Assembly: GCA_965230215.1 (NCBI GenBank)
Contig: CBDDKN010000001.1
Span: 2,294,001 to 2,358,000, forward strand
Length of the DNA: 64,000 nucleotides
Origin: RFSX01 sp965230215
GTDB lineage: Bacteria > Bacteroidota > Bacteroidia > Chitinophagales > Saprospiraceae
Direction: 5' to 3'
Part shown: positions 44,864 to 54,250 of the stretch, one piece after another
Layout: every line of letters starts with the position of its first letter
Numbering within the stretch: position 1 is the stretch's first letter
Notes under the pieces: generated by a model
What the model saw: only the letters and a program-made list of their open reading frames with translations
Told to the model about the DNA's origin: nothing
Databases searched by the model: none
Translations under genes and position numbers: made by a program

Positions 44864-45627
44864 TGCGATTGGTATTCTGCATATTATTCTTTACTTGGTC
44901 CTCAAACCTGCTTGCTCAAAATGCACATAAACTGCGCATGCAGGCAGACAGTGAGTATGCTGCTTCGCAATATGAAAATGCAGAATTGAATTACAGGAAG
45001 GCCAAGGAAAAAGAAAGTGATCTCAAATCCAACTTCAATCTTGGCAATACCGTATTCCAACAGGAACGATATGAAGAAGCAGTTGAACACTATTTATCCG
45101 CCTTGAATAAAACGGAAGACCCTGTCCTTAAATCCAAGATTCACTACAATGCGGGTAATGCCCATTTCAATAATCAAAAATTAAAGGAAGCCATTGATGC
45201 TTATAAAGAAGCGTTAAAGGCTGACCCTGATAATGCAAATGCTCAATACAATCTGGCGCTGTCCAAACAAATTCTCAGACAGCAACAACAAGAACAGCAG
45301 CAACAGCAAAATCAAGAGAATCAGAATCAAGAACAAAATCAGGAAGATCAAGAGCAGAACGATCAACAAGAGCAGCAAAATCAGAATAGCGAAAATCAAG
45401 AAGATCAGCAACAGCAACAAAAAGAGTCTGAAGAGCAAAAAAATCAGGAAGAACAAGAGCAAGAACAACAGACTAGTCAGTTTGATAGCACCAGGTTGGA
45501 AAAGCAAAAGCTTGATAGCACTGATGCGCTTAAGCTTCTACAAATAATTCAGGGAGAAGAACAGAAGGTGAGGGAAAAAATGAGAAAGTTTAACTCTAAC
45601 AGAGTCAAACCAGATAAAGACTGGTAG
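44863..45627 (+). CDS. batC: BatC-like TPR protein with Gln/Glu/Asn-rich segment
   Basis: 254 residues: signal peptide (about 1-18), two to three TPR units (about 20-140; NLGNTVFQQERYEEAVEHYLSA and ALKADPDNANAQYNLALS by parts), and a low-complexity segment (about 145-210) of Gln, Glu and Asn. TPR plus a polar low-complexity tail is the BatC architecture. The start overlaps the BatB stop by one base. An antisense Leu-rich frame in the low-complexity part is a by-product of the repeats. Confidence 0.85.
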   Translation: MRLVFCILFFTWSSNLLAQNAHKLRMQADSEYAASQYENAELNYRKAKEKESDLKSNFNLGNTVFQQERYEEAVEHYLSALNKTEDPVLKSKIHYNAGNAHFNNQKLKEAIDAYKEALKADPDNANAQYNLALSKQILRQQQQEQQQQQNQENQNQEQNQEDQEQNDQQEQQNQNSENQEDQQQQQKESEEQKNQEEQEQEQQTSQFDSTRLEKQKLDSTDALKLLQIIQGEEQKVREKMRKFNSNRVKPDKDW

Positions 45628-45689
45628 ATCTGATTTTAACCTGTTTTTAAAACTGAGGTACTTTATATTTATTCATCATTGATGTAGAT

Positions 45690-46208
45690 TTGAAAAAAAT
45701 CCAGTTTATGAAAAATACAATCACAATTTGTCTTTTGTTCCTGGGTTTTCTTACTCAGGCCCAATCACTGTCGGTAGAAGTCAGCGGTGACTCGATATTA
45801 CTAGGTAATGTCATTACATTAAAATTTACAGTTGAAAACAGTGAAGCGAATCTGGAACTACCAGAATTTGAAGACATGCAAATAGTAAGTGGTCCTAATT
45901 ACGCTTCTTCTGTTCAAATCTTCAATGGTGAAAAAACCAGCCAGAAATCCATTAGCTTGATACTTCGTCCCAAGTCTATTGGCCAGTATTTTATACCTCC
46001 TGCATATCTGGTCACAGAAGACATCACACTCGAGACAGAAGTGTTGGAAATCAATGTATATCCAAATCCTGAAGGTATTATAGAAGAACCTGTCATGAAT
46101 AACACCTTCATCTTTGAATCTTTTACATGGCCAGAAACAATTCCCTTTGATCAAAAAGCTAAAAAGCCAGCTAAAACCAAATCAAAGAATAAGCTCAAAA
46201 AGATTTAA
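45690..46208 (+). CDS. Short BatD paralogue with only the first domain
   Basis: 172 residues with a signal peptide and a single immunoglobulin-like BatD domain (about 25-135) ending in a Lys-rich tail (KAKKPAKTKSKNKLKKI). It aligns with the first domain of the full BatD next door: SGDSILLGNVITLKF vs STDATEIILGSYVEVRF, and SGPNYASSVQIFNGE vs SGPNRSSSMRIINGN. There is no C-terminal membrane segment. Stop and the next ATG overlap (TAATG), so it is a genuine coupled gene and not a broken BatD. Confidence 0.8.
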   Translation: MKKIQFMKNTITICLLFLGFLTQAQSLSVEVSGDSILLGNVITLKFTVENSEANLELPEFEDMQIVSGPNYASSVQIFNGEKTSQKSISLILRPKSIGQYFIPPAYLVTEDITLETEVLEINVYPNPEGIIEEPVMNNTFIFESFTWPETIPFDQKAKKPAKTKSKNKLKKI

Positions 46209-47905
46209 TGTTTCGAATAGCTTGTTTCTTGTTGATTCTAATTTTGCCTGTGACAATCAAGTCGCAGCAAGCAGAGTTTTTTGCCAGTACCGATGCCACA
46301 GAGATCATTCTTGGTTCTTATGTTGAAGTGCGTTTTACATTAAAAAATGTTGAAGGCAATCAATTTACACCTCCCTCGTTTAAGGATTTCGTAGTGCTCT
46401 CTGGTCCCAATAGAAGCAGTTCGATGCGCATCATTAATGGGAATGTCAACAGGGAAATGAGTATATCTTACTCCTTGCAGCCCAAGAATACAGGGACATA
46501 CGTGATCAATAGCGCTAGCATAAATACTGAGAATGGGACTCTAAACTCAAACCCGGTAAGGATACGTGTTATCGAAGGCAACAAAAATTCTCTACCGCAA
46601 GAAGCCGAAGCCTTCATTGAAACAATTTGTTCTGATAGCCTGGCACATGTCGGTCAACAAATTACATTGAGTTATAAATTATACACCAGGCTTGATGTAA
46701 GATCGGTTAACTTCGCAAGCCACCCACAGTTTGATGGATTTTATGCTAAAGAATTAGGTACATCCGGTGAAAGAACCAAAAGGGAGATAATTAACGGTGT
46801 TGAATATGCGACGAAGATTGTAAAGCGATTCAGTTTGTTTCCACAACAAAAAGGAGCCTATCAAATAGATCCTGTAGCCGTAAACCTCGGTGTTTCTACT
46901 GGAGATAATTCAAGGTCTTTTTTCTTCAGCGCCCAGCTTGAGCCCAAACGTATCATCACCCGAAAAATAAATATCCTGGTAGACGAGATTCCAAGACCTG
47001 TACCTGAATCTTTTTCGGGAGCCATCGGAGAATATTTCATGGATGCTGGACTTGCAAAGCGAACTGTATCTACAGATGAAGCCATTATAGTGAAGATGAA
47101 TATTTCGGGGGATGGAGACAGCAAGACAGTAATGCCTCCTACTTGGATTGCTTCGGATTCTTTTGATATTTATGATCCGAATATCCTTGAAGATGAAGTT
47201 TTTCTAAGGCCTGAGAAACTGATGCATAAGAAGAGCTTCGAATACCTGATAATTCCTAAGTATCCGGGACAGTATAAAATCAAACCCGAATTCAGTTTCT
47301 ATAATCCTGACAGCAGTCGATATATTACTTTGAGTAAAGACTTACCGCCAGTAAATGTCATTCAGGGACAGCGTGGTGCAAGCATGAGGTCAAGTGATGA
47401 TAATCGATATGATCTCACTGTTTTTGAGAAGACCAGTCTTTCAAATAAAATTGGAAAGAGACATTGGCAGTTCTGGCACATACTAGGGATTGTAATATTT
47501 CTACTGTCGATAGTTTCTATAATTGCTTACAGCCATTATGCTAAAAAATCAGGTAAAAATGATCCAGTAGAACTTCGCAGAAAGAAAGCTATGGAAAGAG
47601 CAATAACCAGGCTTCAACAATTGGAGGCCTTCCGTGCTGCTGCTGATAAGAAACAATTCTATGAGGAATTAACAAGATCATTGAAGCAATACTTAAGTGA
47701 TAAACATCAAATACCGGCATTTCACATTAGCATAGAGGATATCGAAAAGAAAATGCTTTCAAAGAACATTGTTGAAGCAGACGTAAGCCTCTTAAAAGAA
47801 CTACTCAAACGCGCAGAGACTGCACTTTATGCTCCTGGATTGGATTCTGATCTGGACAATTTTTATGACGACACCCTCAATCTTATAACACGGCTTGAAT
47901 CCTAA
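46208..47905 (+). CDS. batD: BatD aerotolerance-type protein
   Basis: 565 residues: signal peptide, three immunoglobulin-like beta-sandwich repeats (about 20-400), one membrane segment (about 420-440, FWHILGIVIFLLSIVSIIAYS by parts) and a cytoplasmic C-terminal domain (about 445-565). This is the normal BatD architecture. In the Bat operon the proteins are thought to form an envelope complex that protects against stress; the mechanism is unknown. Confidence 0.88.
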   Translation: MFRIACFLLILILPVTIKSQQAEFFASTDATEIILGSYVEVRFTLKNVEGNQFTPPSFKDFVVLSGPNRSSSMRIINGNVNREMSISYSLQPKNTGTYVINSASINTENGTLNSNPVRIRVIEGNKNSLPQEAEAFIETICSDSLAHVGQQITLSYKLYTRLDVRSVNFASHPQFDGFYAKELGTSGERTKREIINGVEYATKIVKRFSLFPQQKGAYQIDPVAVNLGVSTGDNSRSFFFSAQLEPKRIITRKINILVDEIPRPVPESFSGAIGEYFMDAGLAKRTVSTDEAIIVKMNISGDGDSKTVMPPTWIASDSFDIYDPNILEDEVFLRPEKLMHKKSFEYLIIPKYPGQYKIKPEFSFYNPDSSRYITLSKDLPPVNVIQGQRGASMRSSDDNRYDLTVFEKTSLSNKIGKRHWQFWHILGIVIFLLSIVSIIAYSHYAKKSGKNDPVELRRKKAMERAITRLQQLEAFRAAADKKQFYEELTRSLKQYLSDKHQIPAFHISIEDIEKKMLSKNIVEADVSLLKELLKRAETALYAPGLDSDLDNFYDDTLNLITRLES

Positions 47906-47921
47906 TTAAAGCATAGGTGTT

Positions 47922-47955
47922 TTGTTACTTATCATTGGCATTTAATTTACTTTTG
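47922..47955 (+). promoter_or_regulatory. Candidate Bacteroidota promoter of asnS
   Basis: A TAnnTTTG box (TACTTTTG, 47948-47955) with TTG 23 bases upstream (47922-47924), in the 67-base gap before the asnS start. Spacing is at the long end. Confidence 0.5.
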
Positions 47956-47972
47956 CATTTCAATATTTATTT

Positions 47973-49409
47973 ATGTCGGATCGAATCAAAATAAAAGAAA
48001 TACTTACATCCGGAAAAACCGGATACCAGGCTCACATCAAAGCATGGGTCAGAACATTTAGAAACAATCAATTCATCGCTGTCAATGATGGCTCTAGTTT
48101 GAATACATTACAAGTAGTTGTAGATAGAGACCTTTTGTCAGAAGACGAATTACGCAAAATAAATACGGGAGCTGCTATATCTGTTAGAGGAAATGTGGTG
48201 GCTTCACAAGGTGCAGGGCAGACTGTAGAAATACAAGCAGAAGAGATTACTATCTTGGGAGAAGCAGATCCATCTAAATATCCACTTCAACCTAAGCGTC
48301 ATAGTCTTGAGTTTTTAAGGGAAATCGCGCACTTACGATTCAGAACAAATACATTTGGTGCCATTTTCAGAGTAAGACATAGTATTGCTTTTGCCATCCA
48401 TAAGTTCTTTAATGAACGTGGTTTCTTTTATCTGCACACACCAATTATTACCGGTTCAGATGCCGAAGGTGCTGGTGAAATGTTTCAGGTAACAACTCTG
48501 GATCTTAACAATGTGCCAAAAGATGAGCATGGTGCTGTCGACTTTAAACAGGACTTCTTTAATAAAGCTACAAATTTAACTGTATCAGGTCAGCTGGAGG
48601 CTGAGTTAGGAGCTCTCGCCCTTTCAGATGTATACACATTTGGGCCAACATTTAGAGCTGAGAACTCCAACACTTCCAGACACCTTGCAGAATTCTGGAT
48701 GATTGAGCCAGAGATGGCATTCGCAGATCTGGATGATGATATGGACTTGGCTGAGGATCTATTGAAATATGTCATTTCCTACTGTCTTGAAAATAATGGT
48801 GAAGACCTTAAGTTCCTTGAAGACAGGCTTACAAAGGAGGAAAGCCAGAAGCCTCAGAACGAAAGATCGCCAATGCCGCTTATTGAGAAACTTCAATTTT
48901 GCGTAGAAAACGAATTCGAAAGATTGACATATACTGAAGCCATCAGAATATTGATGAATTCGAAGCCAAATAAAAAGAAGAAATTCCAATTTGTCATCGA
49001 AGATTGGGGAGCAGATCTTCAATCCGAGCATGAAAGATATCTTGTAGAAAAGTACTTCAAAAAACCAGTGATCCTAACTGACTATCCGAAGGAGATTAAA
49101 GCTTTCTATATGAGAATGAATGATGATGACAAGACTGTCAGAGCTATGGATATTCTATTCCCTGGAATTGGAGAGATCGTCGGTGGATCCCAAAGAGAGG
49201 AAAGACTGGATGTTCTTCTAGAGCGCATGAAAGCATTTGATATTCCAGCTGAAGAAATGGAGTGGTTCCTCGATACAAGAAGGTTTGGTACTTGCGAACA
49301 TGCTGGTTTCGGATTAGGCTTTGAAAGGCTGGTTCAATTTATTACCGGAATGTCCAACATTAGAGATGTAATTCCATTTCCTAGGTTCCCTGGAAATGCT
49401 GAATTCTAA
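47973..49409 (+). CDS. asnS: Asparaginyl-tRNA synthetase
   Basis: 478 residues, ATG. An N-terminal OB-fold anticodon-binding domain (about 10-110) and a class II core with motif 2 (FRAENSNTSRHLAEFWMIEPE) and motif 3 (GFGLGFERLVQFITG). The specific ending NIRDVIPFPRFPGNAEF is typical of AsnRS. A specific tRNA-Asn gene is present at 40501. Own promoter upstream, bidirectional terminator downstream. Confidence 0.95.
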   Translation: MSDRIKIKEILTSGKTGYQAHIKAWVRTFRNNQFIAVNDGSSLNTLQVVVDRDLLSEDELRKINTGAAISVRGNVVASQGAGQTVEIQAEEITILGEADPSKYPLQPKRHSLEFLREIAHLRFRTNTFGAIFRVRHSIAFAIHKFFNERGFFYLHTPIITGSDAEGAGEMFQVTTLDLNNVPKDEHGAVDFKQDFFNKATNLTVSGQLEAELGALALSDVYTFGPTFRAENSNTSRHLAEFWMIEPEMAFADLDDDMDLAEDLLKYVISYCLENNGEDLKFLEDRLTKEESQKPQNERSPMPLIEKLQFCVENEFERLTYTEAIRILMNSKPNKKKKFQFVIEDWGADLQSEHERYLVEKYFKKPVILTDYPKEIKAFYMRMNDDDKTVRAMDILFPGIGEIVGGSQREERLDVLLERMKAFDIPAEEMEWFLDTRRFGTCEHAGFGLGFERLVQFITGMSNIRDVIPFPRFPGNAEF

Positions 49410-49414
49410 GCATA

Positions 49415-49445
49415 AAAAAAAGCCCGGTATTAACCGGGCTTTTCT
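49415..49445. terminator. Bidirectional intrinsic terminator between asnS and sod
   Basis: AGCCCGGT and ACCGGGCT pair perfectly around a 4-base loop, flanked by A-run and T-run on each side, serving both convergent genes. Confidence 0.9.
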
Positions 49446-49448
49446 ATT

Positions 49449-50057
49449 TTATTTTGCAGCGTCGTATCTGCGGTTAACTTCATCCCAGTTTATGACATTG
49501 AAAAATGCCTGAACATAATCTGGTCTCTTATTCTGATACTTCAAGTAGTAAGCATGTTCCCAAACATCAATACCTAGTATTGGTGTTCCACCACATCCGA
49601 CACCTGGCATTAGAGGATTATCTTGATTTGGAGAAGAACAAACCTCAACTTTTCCACCTTCATGTACACATAACCAAGCCCATCCACTTCCAAATCTCGT
49701 TCCTGCAGCAGCAGCAAACTTCTCTTTAAATGAATCGTAAGATCCATAAGCTTCATTGATTGCATCAGCCACAGCACCGGTAGGTTCTCCCCCACCATCT
49801 GGGCTCATTACTGACCAGAAAAGACTGTGGTTGTAGAAACCCCCGCCATTATTTCGAACTGCGCTATTAGACATATCAAGTCCTCCTAGAATGTCTTCAA
49901 TAGACTGACCTTCTAGATCGGTCCCTTTGATAGCTGCATTCAATTTATTTGTGTATCCAGCATGGTGTTTGCCATGATGAATTTGCATTGTCGTTGTATC
50001 AATGTGTGGTTCCAATGCATCATGAGCATATGGTAAATCGGGTAATGTAAAAGCCAT
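49449..50057 (-). CDS. Superoxide dismutase, Fe/Mn family
   Basis: ATG at 50057 is used (20 codons inside the longest frame) since it gives the usual N-terminus MAFTLPDLPYAHDALEP. 202 residues with the metal ligands in MQIHHGKHHAGY, NHSLFW and DVWEHAYYLKY, plus GGGFYNHSLFWSVMSP and GSGWAWLCV. No signal peptide, so cytosolic. Fe versus Mn preference cannot be settled by eye. Confidence 0.93.
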   Translation of the reverse strand: MAFTLPDLPYAHDALEPHIDTTTMQIHHGKHHAGYTNKLNAAIKGTDLEGQSIEDILGGLDMSNSAVRNNGGGFYNHSLFWSVMSPDGGGEPTGAVADAINEAYGSYDSFKEKFAAAAGTRFGSGWAWLCVHEGGKVEVCSSPNQDNPLMPGVGCGGTPILGIDVWEHAYYLKYQNKRPDYVQAFFNVINWDEVNRRYDAAK

Positions 50058-50085
50058 TGTAATTTGTTTTTTTTCGTTTGTAAAA

Positions 50086-50427
50086 TTATTGTCTAATATA
50101 AGTACCAGTGCACCCAAGGCCAGAAAATTTCAATTCGTCTCCGTCAAGTTCTCCACTCAATGTTAGACCAAAAAATGGATCGCTGAATTCGAAACTACAT
50201 CCTTCTACTTCTACTTCTGTTCCATCTAGTACAATGGTATTACTAGTAGAACCCAGTGTAACTACAAATTGTTCTGATAATTCAACATTTTCATCTATGC
50301 AACTTGTTGATGTTACATCCAAGTCATATGTTCCAACCCAATCAATGGGTGCACAATCGTCATCACTGCCACAAGAAAAAAACGCAGAAGCCAGGACTAC
50401 TAAAAGAAGTGTTTTAAAGACGTTCAT
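50086..50427 (-). CDS. Small lipoprotein, lipocalin-like
   Basis: 113 residues from ATG 50427 (a GTG two codons upstream is possible). Lipobox AFFSC (Cys19) then an acidic spacer (GSDDDC). The mature part has a lipocalin-like strand pattern, beginning DWVGTYDLD with a second Cys pair (STSC...GCTG) and ending GCTGTYIRQ. Function unknown; it is separate from sod by 28 bases and may be co-transcribed. Confidence 0.7.
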   Translation of the reverse strand: MNVFKTLLLVVLASAFFSCGSDDDCAPIDWVGTYDLDVTSTSCIDENVELSEQFVVTLGSTSNTIVLDGTEVEVEGCSFEFSDPFFGLTLSGELDGDELKFSGLGCTGTYIRQ

Positions 50428-50497
50428 ATTCACAATTTTGTATTGATTAATAATTTAATTTTGCGGAAAACTAATAAAAGTTCTTAAAAAGAAAAAC

Positions 50498-51886
50498 ATG
50501 CAAAAATTCAGGGAAGAGAAAGACTCAATCGGAAAGATTAAAGTACCAGCAGACAAGTACTGGGCAGCCCAGACGCAAAGGTCAAGTCAAAACTTTAAAA
50601 TTGGAGGTCATAGAATGCCAATTGAAGTTATCCGCGCCTATGCTATACTCAAAAAGGCAGCAGCAAAAACGAACGCTGAACTTAAAGTTCTTCCCAAAGC
50701 AAAAGCCACAATGATCTCTAAAGTATGTGATGAGATCTCAAAAGGACTTCTTGATGATCAGTTTCCTCTTGTTGTCTGGCAAACCGGATCTGGCACTCAA
50801 ACCAATATGAATGTCAATGAAGTGATTGCCAATAGAGCTCACGTATTGAAAGGAGGTAAACTTACGGATAGCAAGAAATATCTGCATCCTAATGATGATG
50901 TCAACAAATCTCAGTCTTCAAATGATACTTTCCCTACGGCCATGCATATTGCAGCTTATACCATGTTGGCTGACACTACAATTCCTGGTCTTGAAAAACT
51001 ACGAGACAAGCTGAATGAGAAGGCTGTAGCCTACAAGAATGTTGTAAAGATTGGAAGAACACACTTCATGGATGCAACACCTGTTACACTTGGACAGGAA
51101 TTGTCAGGGTATGTAGCTCAGCTCGACTTCGGCATCAAGGCTATAAAGAACAGTTTAAAACACCTTTCCCATTTGGCACTTGGTGGAACAGCTGTTGGAA
51201 CAGGTCTGAATACTCCTAAAGGATATAGTAAACTTGTAGCTAAGAAAATAGCAGAGTTAACTGGTCTTCCGTTTATCACAGGGAAAAATAAATTTGAGGG
51301 ATTGGCAGCACACGATGCGATCGTTGAGTCTCATGGTGCTCTTAAAACTGTTGCCGTTTCTCTTATGAAAATTGGTAATGATATTCGAATGCTGGCATCT
51401 GGACCTAGATGTGGCATCGGAGAAATAGTCATTCCAGCTAACGAACCAGGTTCTTCTATAATGCCAGGAAAAGTTAATCCAACACAATCTGAAGCATTAA
51501 CGATGGCAATGGCACAAGTTATGGGTAATGACGTAGCTATTAATATTGGAGGGATGAACGGACATTTTGAATTAAATGTTTTCAAACCAGTTATGATCTA
51601 TAACTTCTTGATGTCAGCACAACTCATTGGAGATGCAGCTATAAGTTTCTGTGATAATTGTGTGGCAGGTCTCGAACCCAATTCAGATCGAATAGAATCA
51701 AGCCTCAACAATTCTTTGATGTTGGTAACAGCCTTGAATACTAAAATAGGATACGACAAAGCAGCAGATATTGCTAAAAAAGCATATAAAGAAGGCACAA
51801 GCCTAAAAGCTGCTGCACTCAAGTTGGGTTATCTCACTGAGGAAGAGTTTGATGCATGGGTGCGTCCAGAAAAAATGCTGGGTTAA
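50498..51886 (+). CDS. fumC: Class II fumarate hydratase
   Basis: 462 residues. Substrate and catalytic motifs of the fumarase/aspartase superfamily are present: SGTQTNMNVNEV, SSNDTFPTAMH, and the signature GSSIMPGKVNPTQSE with the catalytic Ser loop. Residues typical of FumC rather than aspartase (LALGGTAVGTGLNTPKGY) are conserved. Cytosolic, TCA cycle: fumarate to malate. A TAATTTTG box at 50456-50463 may be the -7 promoter element. Confidence 0.93.
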   Translation: MQKFREEKDSIGKIKVPADKYWAAQTQRSSQNFKIGGHRMPIEVIRAYAILKKAAAKTNAELKVLPKAKATMISKVCDEISKGLLDDQFPLVVWQTGSGTQTNMNVNEVIANRAHVLKGGKLTDSKKYLHPNDDVNKSQSSNDTFPTAMHIAAYTMLADTTIPGLEKLRDKLNEKAVAYKNVVKIGRTHFMDATPVTLGQELSGYVAQLDFGIKAIKNSLKHLSHLALGGTAVGTGLNTPKGYSKLVAKKIAELTGLPFITGKNKFEGLAAHDAIVESHGALKTVAVSLMKIGNDIRMLASGPRCGIGEIVIPANEPGSSIMPGKVNPTQSEALTMAMAQVMGNDVAINIGGMNGHFELNVFKPVMIYNFLMSAQLIGDAAISFCDNCVAGLEPNSDRIESSLNNSLMLVTALNTKIGYDKAADIAKKAYKEGTSLKAAALKLGYLTEEEFDAWVRPEKMLG

Positions 51887-51894
51887 GCGATTTT

Positions 51895-53736
51895 TTATTT
51901 CCCGGATTCCTCTGAATCCGTTTCTTTAAAAAGATTGCCACATCCATCGATGATCACTTCAAGTGTGGTGCCAAGCAAGGTGCTGAAGCCTGGTAATAAC
52001 TCTATTGAGTCTCCAGAATCGTAGACTACTGCAGCAGATCCAGATATCACCTGATCTGATTCGATAATGCCGTCGGTTTCAAAATCTTCACTTGAGTTCT
52101 GAGTACCTGTCAACATATTGGCTCCTTCATAATCATTTGGACAATTAGGTGGCGGTCCAGAACAGGTCTCAAAAAATGCACAAGCATTTATGATAGATGT
52201 AGGACATATATCATCTACATTATTGTTAGCCCCCAGGTAGATTGTTAATGTACCATCACCAGCCCAGGAATTATAAGTTGATGTATTAATGGTAACTGTA
52301 GTAGTCGCACCACCTGAACTGCAATCGCTGGAAGAAGTGGTTGTCTGTCCGAGCACGGAATAGTTCTCTCCTAAAATCTGACAAATCTCAAAAGAAGCTC
52401 CGAAATCTCCAACCACCGTAACTTCAACATCCAAGTCCGATTGACAAATCGGCATTGAAGTAGGAACATCGGTAATATTTAGCGGGGTTAAGATTAAATC
52501 TCCTCCTCCATTAAACAACAATGGCGCATCCTCACAAATAATGTTGTCAGAAGTAATCGTCGCTATATTGGAATAGTGATCCGGATCATCATTACTTGCT
52601 TTTACTCTGTATTGATATACCGTTGATCCTTGTATGTCATTATCTGTAAATGTTGTCACATTTGGTGCTACACCACCAAATGGTAAAGTCTTAAAAGTGG
52701 TGCCACCATCTTCTGATCTTTCGATAAGGTAACCTTCTTCATTGGAAGCGTTATCCGACCAGTTCAAAACCATCGAAGTGGAATTATTGGTGATTACCAG
52801 ATTGCTAGGATTCGTAACCGTCATAGGTGGAGCACCATCAATATTATAGGCTGAATGTGCCAGTCTGGAAGTCAGTCCATTCCCAATCTGTGTATATTGA
52901 CCAGGTGTGAAATTACCTCCACATGCATCTGAGTAGTATGACATGATATTGTCTTCATTAGGCGTATAAGGATTGCCGTAGATATCTGAACCACCTCCTA
53001 CGTAGTTACAACTACTTGTGGGTCCAGTAGGGTCTGCTTCGGTGTCACAAATAAAGTCACCATCTGTTGTGCAATTGGATTGTGAACCACTTCTTGGCAC
53101 ATGTTCTGCATCTGGGTGTGTATTCCCATTCGAAGTACCATTATGTGTATGTGGTAAGCTCAGATGATGACCAAACTCATGCACAAAAGTTCCATTGGTA
53201 TAGGTTGACGTACAGCTGTTACGCATGAGTATGCGAAGACTTACATCTGAATTGAATGGATAGTATGCATAACCACAAATTCCACCACCATTAATGCTGT
53301 TGACAAAAAATACATTTACAGCATCATCTATGACATTGGGATTACAGAGTGAATTTTCCTGTGATTGATTAAAGTCATAGAAGGTGCTATTGTTTATATA
53401 ATTTACAGAAGCCAGATACCACTCGATATTGGCTTCGTGATAAACATTGTTAAGATTGGCAAGAGCTTCATTAAGATCAGAAAGAGGAAGTCCTCCAGTA
53501 CCATTACTTTGATTCACAATATGAGCTCTTAATGGTAATTGGGTCATACCATTATTCTTCAAAATAAGAGAACGATTGATACCGAGTCCTTTTATCCAAT
53601 CCTCATAATTGATATCTGGAGTACCGCAATTATGAACAGGGTATTCCTGCCTTAACTCATCAGAAGATTGACCAATAAGTTGGATACAAAAAAAAGATAT
53701 AGCACAAATACTTAGAAATGTACGCATGTGTAACAT
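51895..53736 (-). CDS. Secreted M43 (pappalysin-type) zinc metalloprotease with FN3 domain
   Basis: 613 residues. Signal peptide (to about 22), M43 peptidase domain (about 60-300) with zinc motif HEFGHHLSLPH (His186, Glu187) and the Met-turn NIMSYYSDACGGNFTPGQY, a fibronectin III domain (about 310-400), a subtilisin-proprotein-convertase-P-like beta-sandwich, and a C-terminal segment with GDSIELLPGFSTLLGTTLEV, a motif frequent at the end of secreted Bacteroidota proteins. No standard T9SS type A tail. ATGs at 53736 and 53727 are both possible starts. Confidence 0.87.
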   Translation of the reverse strand: MLHMRTFLSICAISFFCIQLIGQSSDELRQEYPVHNCGTPDINYEDWIKGLGINRSLILKNNGMTQLPLRAHIVNQSNGTGGLPLSDLNEALANLNNVYHEANIEWYLASVNYINNSTFYDFNQSQENSLCNPNVIDDAVNVFFVNSINGGGICGYAYYPFNSDVSLRILMRNSCTSTYTNGTFVHEFGHHLSLPHTHNGTSNGNTHPDAEHVPRSGSQSNCTTDGDFICDTEADPTGPTSSCNYVGGGSDIYGNPYTPNEDNIMSYYSDACGGNFTPGQYTQIGNGLTSRLAHSAYNIDGAPPMTVTNPSNLVITNNSTSMVLNWSDNASNEEGYLIERSEDGGTTFKTLPFGGVAPNVTTFTDNDIQGSTVYQYRVKASNDDPDHYSNIATITSDNIICEDAPLLFNGGGDLILTPLNITDVPTSMPICQSDLDVEVTVVGDFGASFEICQILGENYSVLGQTTTSSSDCSSGGATTTVTINTSTYNSWAGDGTLTIYLGANNNVDDICPTSIINACAFFETCSGPPPNCPNDYEGANMLTGTQNSSEDFETDGIIESDQVISGSAAVVYDSGDSIELLPGFSTLLGTTLEVIIDGCGNLFKETDSEESGK

Positions 53737-53902
53737 TAAGGTTGAGAAATAAGGGTGGATCGTTCAAAAGGAATTTCAAAAATGTAAAAAATATCAGACT
53801 AAAAACAAAGGGTAAACCCTGCTTATTGATAAAATGTCAAACCCTATACACAATATTAAGATAGTTCAGCAATCTATGGCATATTGAATATGATCTAGAA
53901 AC

Positions 53903-54018
53903 AAAAAAAGCCTAACTGAACGGTCCGAGTTACACTCGGATGCAGATTGACTAAATGTCAATCGCAAGTGAAGGCACCCCGATATCAATCGTGGGTGGGA
54001 CAGCAAGAGTAGCTCGCC
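53903..54018 (+). ncRNA. Candidate structured RNA, unit 1 of a tandem pair (orientation uncertain)
   Basis: Three hairpins in order: H1 53924-53940 (TCCGAGT/ACTCGGA), H2 53945-53963 (GATTGAC, loop TAAAT, GTCAATC) and H3 53975-53997 (CACCCCGAT, loop ATCA, ATCG-GGGTG with one bulge). It begins CTAACTGAAC and ends AGAGTAGCTCG. Unit 2 has the same order, flanks and loops but different stems. No closing stem is evident, so unit 1 may be decaying. A terminator-like hairpin follows at 54054-54084. Confidence 0.55.
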
Positions 54019-54053
54019 ACAAACCTCCTCAATCATTCTAATTCACCCAACAA

Positions 54054-54084
54054 AAAAAGCCCATGATAAACTCATGAGCTTTTT
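54054..54084. terminator. Bidirectional terminator hairpin after unit 1
   Basis: AAAAAGC-CATGA and TCATG-GCTTTTT pair with one mismatch around a 5-base loop; T-runs on both strands. Confidence 0.75.
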
Positions 54085-54110
54085 GATTTTTACCCTAATT
54101 AAAGAATAAA

Positions 54111-54229
54111 AAAAAGGCTTGACTGAAATGTACCCCTGAAAGGGGTGAATGGACTAAATGTCCGATATTCAATGAAAGGAACCGTCACATCAGTGACGGA
54201 TGGGTGGCAGAGTAGGTCGGCGGCTTTTT
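54111..54229 (+). ncRNA. Candidate structured RNA, unit 2 of a tandem pair (orientation uncertain)
   Basis: H1 54132-54146 (ACCCC/GGGGT), H2 54151-54163 (GGAC, loop TAAAT, GTCC) and H3 54182-54199 (CCGTCAC, loop ATCA, GTGACGG), with flanks CTTGACTGAA at the 5' side and GGGTGGCAGAGTAGGTCGG at the 3' side. TTGAC at the start can pair with GTCGG at the end, and the outer A-run with the T-run, giving a closing stem. The last 21 bases resemble the 3' end of the nearby 5S rRNA read in the opposite direction. No open frame covers it. Confidence 0.6.
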
Positions 54230-54250
54230 AACTTCATATACTCCACAACA

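Noticed and set aside
45214..45507. Leu/Ile-rich minus-strand frame opposite batC, looking like membrane helices
   Set aside because: It is the antisense of the Gln/Glu/Asn low-complexity segment; no start context or family resemblance.
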